Source: Sphingobium sp. (GTDB taxonomy: Bacteria; Pseudomonadota; Alphaproteobacteria; Sphingomonadales; Sphingomonadaceae). Taken from it: 21,446 bases of DNA. Positions 16,542-21,446 of the stretch are shown here, in pieces. Location of the stretch: NCBI GenBank assembly GCA_020051025.1, contig JAGVJS010000065.1, forward strand, positions 1 through 21,446, written 5' to 3'. The position numbers and the translations under genes are program-made. Within the stretch, counting starts at the first letter, position 1. Every line of letters starts with the position of its first letter. A model generated the notes under the pieces. It was not told the DNA's origin. It saw nothing but the letters and a program-made list of their open reading frames with translations, and ran no database searches.

Positions 16542-16575
16542 CCATCCTTCGCCGTTTATGTTAGACAATCATATC

Positions 16576-16599
16576 ATCGCAAATATCAGGTTTTGCGAT
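16576..16599. repeat. Perfect inverted repeat downstream of tRNA-Lys
   Basis: ATCGCAAA (16576-16583) and TTTGCGAT (16592-16599) form a perfect 8-bp inverted repeat with an 8-nt spacer, TATCAGGT. It lies 34 bp after the tRNA and 118 bp before the cytochrome c start. No T-run follows on the plus strand, so it is not a classical terminator. It may be a protein binding site for the cytochrome gene or a 3' processing or stability hairpin for the tRNA transcript. Confidence 0.5.
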
Positions 16600-16673
16600 C
16601 GATAAGCGTCGTGGCGGCCGGATGCTTAAACCCCCATTCAGATAGTCCAGCCTAAGCCTGCGCCACGGTAGAA

Positions 16674-16686
16674 AGGGCAGTGCCCT
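16674..16686. repeat. Small palindrome ahead of the cytochrome c gene
   Basis: AGGGCA-G-TGCCCT is a 6-bp-arm palindrome 31 bp before the cytochrome c ATG. TATTAT (16697-16702) just downstream could be a -10 element, but no matching -35 is visible. The palindrome may be an operator. The rest of 16542-16717 holds no gene that I can see. Confidence 0.35.
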
Positions 16687-16717
16687 CACCGCCGGATATT
16701 ATCGAGGGGTAGGATTA

Positions 16718-17104
16718 ATGAGGTCATTAAATACGGTTTCCGGCATCCTGGTTATGATAGTTTTTTGCGCCGCTGGCACACCGGCATTGGCGCAGGCTGG
16801 AGACGCGACAAAGGGCAAAACCGTGTTTGCCCGGTGCGCGCTCTGCCATGATGTGAAGAGTGGCCCCAAGAAGATAGGTCCGTCGCTTGCAGGCTTGTTT
16901 GGCCGGACGTCCGGGACCGTTGCGGGCTTCACCTATTCGCCGGCGATGCAGAAGGCGAAGATCAAATGGGACGCAAAGAGCCTGGATGCGTTCCTGACCA
17001 AGCCCAGTGGATCAGTGCCCGGCAATCGCATGGCCTTCGCCGGTCTGCCCAATGCCGTCGACCGCGCCAACCTGATCACCTATCTCTCGAGCGCAACCAA
17101 ATAA
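16718..17104 (+). CDS. Periplasmic class I cytochrome c (cytochrome c2-like)
   Basis: A 128-residue c-type cytochrome. A Sec signal peptide (to about residue 25, cut after ALA) is followed by GDATKGKTVFARCALCHDV with the haem-binding C-x-x-C-H (Cys40, Cys43, His44). Next come GPKKIGPSLAGLFGRTSG, FTYSPAMQKAKIKWD and NRMAF, with Met105 as the probable sixth haem ligand. It is a small soluble electron carrier, probably shuttling between the bc1 complex and terminal oxidases; the partner is not encoded nearby. ATG 16718 is preceded by GGGGTAGGA, a good ribosome binding site. It converges on the CinA-like gene with a 5-bp gap and no visible terminator. Confidence 0.93.
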   Translation: MRSLNTVSGILVMIVFCAAGTPALAQAGDATKGKTVFARCALCHDVKSGPKKIGPSLAGLFGRTSGTVAGFTYSPAMQKAKIKWDAKSLDAFLTKPSGSVPGNRMAFAGLPNAVDRANLITYLSSATK

Positions 17105-17109
17105 ACTAA

Positions 17110-17871
17110 TCAGATGCCGCCCGCCGTCACGGCCCACCCCCCGCGTTCCAGCGCGGCACTGAGGTCGGCGGTGCAGGCATTCAGTGCATTGGCGTCGGTC
17201 GAGCGAATCACGAAATTCGCGCCGGTGCGCCCCTCCCGGAAGAAGGGATAGCTACCGATTTGACACCCGGCATAGGCGCGTTCGGTTGCCGCTAATAGAT
17301 CCGCAATCTCACTTTCCGCAACCCAGCAGCCGATCGTGGTGGACTGGAGTGGCAGCCCGCCCTCCAACTGCCCCGTCAGGCTATCGAGCATCCCGGCTGT
17401 GATGGAAGGCACCCCTGCCATGATGAGGATATTGCCATGGCGAATACCTGGCGCACCGGACATATAATTTTCAATCAGGTCGGCACCGGCAGGCACCCGC
17501 GCCATGCGCAGCCGCGCCTCGGTCAAGCCGCCGCGCGCCTTGTAGTAATCGGACAGAATTGCGCGCGCGCCTTCATGGATTTCTACATCCACGCCCAGCG
17601 CTGCGGCAATCGCATCGACGGTGATATCGTCATGGGTGGGGCCGATGCCGCCGGTCGTAAAGAGATAGTCGTTGCGAGCGCGCAGTGTGTTAACCGCCTC
17701 AATAATGGCATTCTGATCGTCCGGCACCACACGCACTTCGCGCAGCCGAATGCCTTGGACGCTCAACCAGACCGCGATCTGACTGACGTTCCTGTCCTGA
17801 GTGCGACCGGAGAGGATTTCGTCGCCGATAACAATCAGCGCAGCGGTCCATATGCGGGTAGGATCGACCAT
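17110..17871 (-). CDS. Molybdopterin-binding-domain protein (CinA/MoaB-like, COG1058)
   Basis: A 253-residue protein with the MoCF_biosynth domain: AALIVIGDEILSGRTQDRN at the N-terminus and FTTGGIGPTHDDIT in the middle are the signature loops. MAGVPSITAGMLDSL also fits the CinA N-terminal domain. The C-terminal nicotinamide-nucleotide deamidase domain of full CinA (about 400 residues) is absent, so it is a stand-alone COG1058 protein, a form common in alphaproteobacteria. Pyrophosphatase activity on nucleotides is known for some CinA-type domains; the role here is not known. ATG 17871 fits the family start, although the GGAG upstream touches the ATG, too close to act as a normal ribosome binding site. 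It is divergent from map. Confidence 0.87.
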   Translation of the reverse strand: MVDPTRIWTAALIVIGDEILSGRTQDRNVSQIAVWLSVQGIRLREVRVVPDDQNAIIEAVNTLRARNDYLFTTGGIGPTHDDITVDAIAAALGVDVEIHEGARAILSDYYKARGGLTEARLRMARVPAGADLIENYMSGAPGIRHGNILIMAGVPSITAGMLDSLTGQLEGGLPLQSTTIGCWVAESEIADLLAATERAYAGCQIGSYPFFREGRTGANFVIRSTDANALNACTADLSAALERGGWAVTAGGI

Positions 17872-17938
17872 CTCCAGCCCATAGCCTGCGCCATGCGCCC
17901 TGCCTAGCCGCCCTCTCGCATTATCCCGTCTCTACGCC

Positions 17939-17951
17939 TATAAATGCGCGA
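17939..17951 (+). promoter_or_regulatory. Candidate -10 element giving a leaderless map mRNA
   Basis: TATAAA (17939-17944) lies six bases before the map ATG (17951). A transcript starting at the usual distance from this -10 would begin at the A of the start codon. There is no Shine-Dalgarno sequence ahead of the ATG, as expected for a leaderless message. The -35 region (near 17916-17921, TCGCAT) is poor. Confidence 0.4.
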
Positions 17952-18781
17952 TGACCGAATATATGACCATGACGGCCGACACGCCGACCACCCGCTCCAC
18001 TGCGATCAAGCTCTATGACGAATCCGGCTTTGCCGGCATGCGCAAGGCTGGCCGGCTCGCTGCCGAGATATTGGATGCGCTGGTGCCGCATGTGGTGCCA
18101 GGCGTAACGACCGGCGAACTGGACGATATCGTTCGCCGCATGACCCTGGATGGCGGTGGTGTGCCCGCGACATTGGGCTATCGCGGCTATACCCATAGCT
18201 GCTGCATTTCACTCAACAATGTCATCTGCCACGGTATTCCAGGTGACTATAAACTCAAGGACGGCGATATCCTGAATATCGACGTCACTCCGCTGGTCGA
18301 TGGCTGGCACGGCGACACCAGCCGCATGTTCATCGTGGGAGAAGCCCCGATCAAGGCCCGTCGCCTGGTCGAGATCACCTATGAATGCCTGATGCTGGGC
18401 ATCGAACAGGCAAAGCCCGGTAATCATCTTGGCGACATCGGCTATGTCATTCAGCGCCATGCCGAGAAACATCGCTATGGCGTGGTGCGCGACTTTTGCG
18501 GCCATGGCTTGGGTCAGGTATTTCACGACAGTCCAGAAGTCGTCCATATCGGCCGCCCTGGCACCGGCCCGGAACTGCGCCCCGGCATGTTCTTCACGAT
18601 CGAGCCGATGATCAACATCGGCAAGCCCGGCGTGAAGATGCTGGATGACGGCTGGACGGCCGTGACGCGGGACCGAACCCTGTCTGCGCAGTTCGAACAT
18701 AGTATCGGCATTACCGAAACCGGCTGCGAAATCTTCACGAAGAGCCCTGTCGGCCTCGACTGCCCGCCATATTCGCCCTGA
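17951..18781 (+). CDS. map: Type I methionine aminopeptidase
   Basis: A 276-residue MetAP-I. All five metal ligands are present: Asp111 (NIDVTP), Asp122 (GDTSRMF), His185 (CGHGLGQVFH), Glu218 (FTIEPM) and Glu249 (QFEHS). GYRGYTHSCCISLNNVICHGIP matches the family substrate-pocket region. It removes N-terminal methionine from new proteins in the cytoplasm. The N-terminus is about 15 residues longer than E. coli Map; in-frame ATGs at 17963 and 17969 would shorten it slightly, but none has a ribosome binding site. ATG 17951 is favoured because a -10 element sits exactly where a leaderless transcript would start. Confidence 0.96.
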   Translation: MTEYMTMTADTPTTRSTAIKLYDESGFAGMRKAGRLAAEILDALVPHVVPGVTTGELDDIVRRMTLDGGGVPATLGYRGYTHSCCISLNNVICHGIPGDYKLKDGDILNIDVTPLVDGWHGDTSRMFIVGEAPIKARRLVEITYECLMLGIEQAKPGNHLGDIGYVIQRHAEKHRYGVVRDFCGHGLGQVFHDSPEVVHIGRPGTGPELRPGMFFTIEPMINIGKPGVKMLDDGWTAVTRDRTLSAQFEHSIGITETGCEIFTKSPVGLDCPPYSP

Positions 18782-18792
18782 CGATCGCATTG

Positions 18793-18811
18793 CTGCCCAA
18801 AAAACAGGCAG
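18793..18811. promoter_or_regulatory. Candidate NtrC site A upstream of glnB
   Basis: CTGCC (18793-18797) and GGCAG (18807-18811) flank a 9-bp A-rich spacer. The outer triplets fit TGC-N11-GCA, the pattern of NtrC sites (TGCAC-N7-GTGCA in enterics). The centre (18802) lies about 118 bp before the transcription start predicted from the sigma-54 element. It is 31 bp from site B. Confidence 0.42.
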
Positions 18812-18820
18812 AGCGTCATG

Positions 18821-18845
18821 ATATTGCCTGGAATCCGGGCAATAT
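18821..18845. promoter_or_regulatory. Candidate NtrC site B upstream of glnB
   Basis: ATATTGCC (18821-18828) and GGCAATAT (18838-18845) form a perfect 8-bp inverted repeat with a 9-bp spacer. The TGC and GCA inside it are 11 bp apart, as in NtrC operators. The centre (18833) lies about 87 bp upstream of the predicted start. It could instead be a hairpin at the 3' end of map, but no T-run follows. Confidence 0.48.
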
Positions 18846-18892
18846 GGACAAAGATTGCTGCATCGCCGAAAGCATTACTGGCGATTCGCCAT

Positions 18893-18909
18893 TTGGCACG
18901 GTAATTGAT
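18893..18909 (+). promoter_or_regulatory. Candidate sigma-54 promoter for glnBA
   Basis: TTGGCACG (18893-18900), GTAA, TTGAT (18905-18909). The -24 box matches TGGCACG fully and the spacing is exact. The -12 box is TTGAT against TTGCW, so one key base (C to A) is off. The predicted start is near 18920, giving a leader of about 105 nt to the glnB ATG. Two NtrC-like repeats lie upstream. Confidence 0.5.
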
Positions 18910-18949
18910 TGATAGCGGGGACGGCGCCTGCCTTTGGGGGGCATGATGA

Positions 18950-19363
<414 letters not shown>

Positions 19364-19381
19364 TTTTAACGGGTTCTCGCC

Positions 19382-19407
19382 GGCCTGGAGGGACGATCCC
19401 AAAGGCC
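19382..19407 (+). repeat. Intercistronic hairpin 1 between glnB and glnA
   Basis: GGCCT (19382-19386) pairs with AGGCC (19403-19407), and inside it GGGA (19390-19393) pairs with TCCC (19397-19400) around loop CGA. The result is a stem with an internal bulge 18 bp after glnB. No T-run follows. It could protect the glnB mRNA 3' end or act together with the hairpin at 19429. Confidence 0.4.
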
Positions 19408-19428
19408 TTGGCGGACGCATATCAACGG

Positions 19429-19449
19429 CCCCTTCGGGGGGGTATTTTT
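19429..19449 (+). terminator. UUCG hairpin with T-rich tail between glnB and glnA
   Basis: CCCC (19429-19432), TTCG (19433-19436) and GGGG (19437-19440) form a short stem capped by the very stable UUCG tetraloop. GG and then TATTTTT (19443-19449) follow, 20 bp before the glnA ATG. The stem is only 4 bp, so termination is probably partial. It could set the ratio of glnB to glnA transcript or act as an attenuator. Confidence 0.4.
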
Positions 19450-19468
19450 GAAAGAAGGGCAGTTTCAC

Positions 19469-20881
19469 ATGGCCAACACGCCTAAAGACATCCTGAAGAT
19501 GATCGAAGAGAAGGAGATCGAGTGGGTCGATGTCCGTTTCACCGATCCCAAGGGCAAGTGGCAGCACCTGACCATGGTCGCTTCGGTGCTGGGCGAGGAT
19601 GAACTGACTCAGGGCCTGATGTTCGACGGTTCTTCGATCGAAGGCTGGAAGACGATCAACGAATCGGACATGATCCTGAAGCCCGACCTGGACGCCGTCT
19701 ATGTCGATCCGTTCAGCGCCACCCCGATGCTGATCCTGATCTGCGATATCGTGGAGCCCGACACCGGCGAACTCTACACCCGCGATCCGCGCTCGACCGC
19801 CAAGCGCGCCGAAGCATTCGTTAAGTCGGCTGGTTTCGGTGACACCGTCTATGTCGGCCCTGAAGCTGAATTCTTCATGTTCGACGATGTGCGCTTCGAG
19901 AATGACTACTCGACCAGCTATTACAAGATCGACGACATCGAACTGCCGACCAACACCGGCAAGGAATATGAAGGCGGCAACCTGGGCCATCGCCCTCGCG
20001 CCAAGGGCGGCTATTTCCCGGTCGCCCCTGTCGATCCTGCGACCGATATCCGTGCCGAAATGGTCACCACCATGCTGGAAATGGGCCTGCCCTGCGACAA
20101 GCATCACCATGAAGTCGCCGCCGCCCAGCACGAACTCGGCCTGACCTTTGGCACGCTGGTGCAGACCGCCGACCGCATGCAGATCTATAAATATGTCGTG
20201 TGGAACGTTGCGCAGGCCTATGGCAAGTCTGCGACTTTCATGCCCAAGCCGATCGCCGAAGATAACGGTTCGGGCATGCACACGCACATGTCGATCTGGG
20301 ATAATGGCAAGCCGCTGTTCGCTGGCGAAGGCTATGCCGGCCTGTCCGACATGTGCCTCTACTTCATCGGCGGCGTCATCAAGCACGCCAAGGCGCTGAA
20401 CGCCTTCACCAACCCGACCACCAACAGCTACAAGCGTCTGGTGCCGGGCTTCGAGGCGCCGGTGCTGCTGGCCTATTCGGCCCGCAACCGCTCGGCATCC
20501 TGCCGCATTCCCTATGGCGCGGGCGCCAAGGCAAAGCGCGTGGAGTTCCGCTTCCCCGATGCGATGGCCAACCCGTATCTCTGCTATTCGGCGCTGCTGA
20601 TGGCGGGCCTCGACGGCATCGAGAACAAGATCCATCCGGGTGCCGCGATGGACAAGAATCTCTACGATCTGCCGCCTGAAGAACTGAGCCAGGTGCCGAC
20701 CGTCTGCGCTTCGCTGCGTGAAGCGCTGAACAGCCTGGAAGCCGATCATGACTTCCTGCTGAAGGGCGACGTGTTCACCAAGGACCAGATCGATGCCTAC
20801 ATCGAACTGAAGTGGCCGGAAGTGTATCGCTGGGAAATGGCGCCTTCGCCGGTCGAATTCGACATGTATTACAGCAGCTGA
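19469..20881 (+). CDS. glnA: Glutamine synthetase type I
   Basis: A 470-residue GlnA (type I-beta length). Active-site signatures are [34 protein letters not shown], the ATP segment [11 protein letters not shown] and [19 protein letters not shown]. The adenylylation loop [10 protein letters not shown] carries Tyr399, so the enzyme should be controlled by GlnE adenylylation, itself controlled by PII encoded just upstream. It forms glutamine from glutamate, ammonia and ATP as a cytoplasmic dodecamer. ATG 19469 is chosen: AGAAGGG lies about 10 bases upstream. The in-frame TTG at 19448 lies within the hairpin tail and would add residues foreign to the family. A strong terminator follows. Confidence 0.99.
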   Translation: MANTPKDILKMIEEKEIEWVDVRFTDPKGKWQHLTMVASVLGEDELTQGLMFDGSSIEGWKTINESDMILKPDLDAVYVDPFSATPMLILICDIVEPDTGELYTRDPRSTAKRAEAFVKSAGFGDTVYVGPEAEFFMFDDVRFENDYSTSYYKIDDIELPTNTGKEYEGGNLGHRPRAKGGYFPVAPVDPATDIRAEMVTTMLEMGLPCDKHHHEVAAAQHELGLTFGTLVQTADRMQIYKYVVWNVAQAYGKSATFMPKPIAEDNGSGMHTHMSIWDNGKPLFAGEGYAGLSDMCLYFIGGVIKHAKALNAFTNPTTNSYKRLVPGFEAPVLLAYSARNRSASCRIPYGAGAKAKRVEFRFPDAMANPYLCYSALLMAGLDGIENKIHPGAAMDKNLYDLPPEELSQVPTVCASLREALNSLEADHDFLLKGDVFTKDQIDAYIELKWPEVYRWEMAPSPVEFDMYYSS

Positions 20882-20904
20882 GCCACTCAGCCCTGATTTT
20901 CGGG

Positions 20905-20943
20905 AAGGCCCGGTCGCAGCGATGCGGCCGGGCCTTTTCCTTT
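20905..20943 (+). terminator. Intrinsic terminator after glnA
   Basis: GGCCCGGTCGC (20907-20917) pairs with GCGGCCGGGCC (20924-20934), an 11-bp stem with one G-T wobble and a 6-nt loop (AGCGAT). The T-rich run TTTTCCTTT follows, and AA-TT pairs extend the stem. It lies 23 bp after the glnA stop and closes the glnBA unit. Confidence 0.92.
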
Positions 20944-20960
20944 GGCTATCCGACCCCCAC

Positions 20961-21446
20961 ATGGGGGACATGATCCTCGACAAGCTTGGTCTGACCCACC
21001 CGATCATTCAGGCGCCCATGGCCGGTGTATCGACACCCGCCATGGCGGCAGCCGTCAGTGAGGCAGGCGGTTTGGGGTCGATCGGCGTGGGCGCCGTGGA
21101 TGCCACCGGCGCACGCGCAATGATCGACGGGGTGCGGACGCTGACCGGACGCCCATTCAACGTCAATCTGTTCGTCCACACCCCCGCAAGGGTGCAACCG
21201 GACGTGGAAGCGCGCTGGATCGAGGCGCTGACGCCGCTCTTCGTGCGCTTTGGTGTCACACCGCCCCAATCGCTGCGGGAAATCTATCGCAGCTTCGTTG
21301 AGGACGATGCGATGCTGGAGATGCTGGTCGAGACGCGGCCGGCCGTGGTCAGCTTCCATTTCGGCCTGCCCGATGCTGCCCGGATCGCCGCGCTGAAAGC
21401 GGCGGGATGCCTGCTTCTGGCCAGCGCGACCAAGCTGGACGAAGCG
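20961..21446 (+). CDS. Nitronate monooxygenase-family flavoprotein, N-terminal part (cut by window edge)
   Basis: The first 162 codons of an NPD (2-nitropropane dioxygenase/nitronate monooxygenase) TIM-barrel protein that continues past the right edge. The start LDKLGLTHPIIQAPMAGVSTPAMAAAVSEAGGLGSIG is the family FMN-binding opening. TGRPFNVNLFV, RPAVVSFHFGLP and LLLASATKLDEA also fit. Such enzymes oxidise alkyl nitronates with FMN; the family also includes enoyl-reductase-like members, so the substrate is open. ATG 20961 or the in-frame ATG at 20970 may be used. The first lies in the loop of a CCCCC-ACAT-GGGGG hairpin and neither has a normally spaced ribosome binding site. It is separated from glnA by a terminator and so probably has its own promoter. 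Confidence 0.88.
   Translation, partial: MGDMILDKLGLTHPIIQAPMAGVSTPAMAAAVSEAGGLGSIGVGAVDATGARAMIDGVRTLTGRPFNVNLFVHTPARVQPDVEARWIEALTPLFVRFGVTPPQSLREIYRSFVEDDAMLEMLVETRPAVVSFHFGLPDAARIAALKAAGCLLLASATKLDEA

Noticed and set aside
16576..16599. Intrinsic terminator for tRNA-Lys
   Set aside because: The stem is good, but no T-run follows on the plus strand, so I kept it only as an inverted repeat.

Overview
The window is ordinary, gene-dense chromosomal DNA from a high-GC alphaproteobacterium. It is most likely a member of the Sphingomonadaceae (Sphingobium/Sphingomonas type). That placement is an inference from the protein sequences, the codon bias, and the combination of mreBCD-mrdA-rodA, an endonuclease-type MutL and a glnB-glnA pair. 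I see no insertion sequence, prophage, CRISPR array, rRNA or integron, and no convincing horizontally acquired island.

Layout: (1) 1-3478 holds the start of a lipoprotein gene (minus strand, cut by the window edge). Next comes a plus-strand run of a two-helix small membrane protein, the RarD/EamA transporter (apparently with a CTG start), the folate-binding YgfZ protein and a secreted glutaminyl cyclase. A DUF983 zinc-ribbon membrane protein converges on the cyclase from the minus strand. (2) 3632-8704 holds ychF, a family 6 (hypoxanthine-DNA) glycosylase, a phosphate-scavenging pair (NPP-type lipoprotein phosphodiesterase plus Tat-exported PhoD phosphatase) with a Pho-box-like site in front, and a MaoC-type hot-dog protein. 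(3) 8711-10513 is mutL on the minus strand. It is divergent from the elongasome operon mreB-mreC-mreD-mrdA(PBP2)-rodA (10676-16359), whose last four genes are joined by 4-bp stop/start overlaps. (4) 16360-18781 holds tRNA-Lys(CUU), a class I cytochrome c, a CinA/MoaB-like protein on the minus strand and map, which looks leaderless. (5) 18782-21446 is a nitrogen-control locus: glnB (PII), glnA (type I glutamine synthetase) with a strong intrinsic terminator, then the start of a nitronate monooxygenase-family gene cut by the window edge.

The most interesting signals are regulatory. Upstream of glnB there are two TGC-N11-GCA inverted repeats whose centres lie 31 bp apart, followed by a near-consensus sigma-54 element. 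This is the layout of an NtrC-activated glnBA promoter. Upstream of the NPP-phoD pair there are 11-bp-phased GTCA repeats resembling a PhoB box. There are also two hairpins between glnB and glnA, one with a UUCG tetraloop and a T-rich tail, a probable leaderless map mRNA and a probable CTG-initiated rarD. I did not find a previously undescribed multi-gene system. The genes are core or common accessory functions, and everything stated about regulation is predicted from sequence only.
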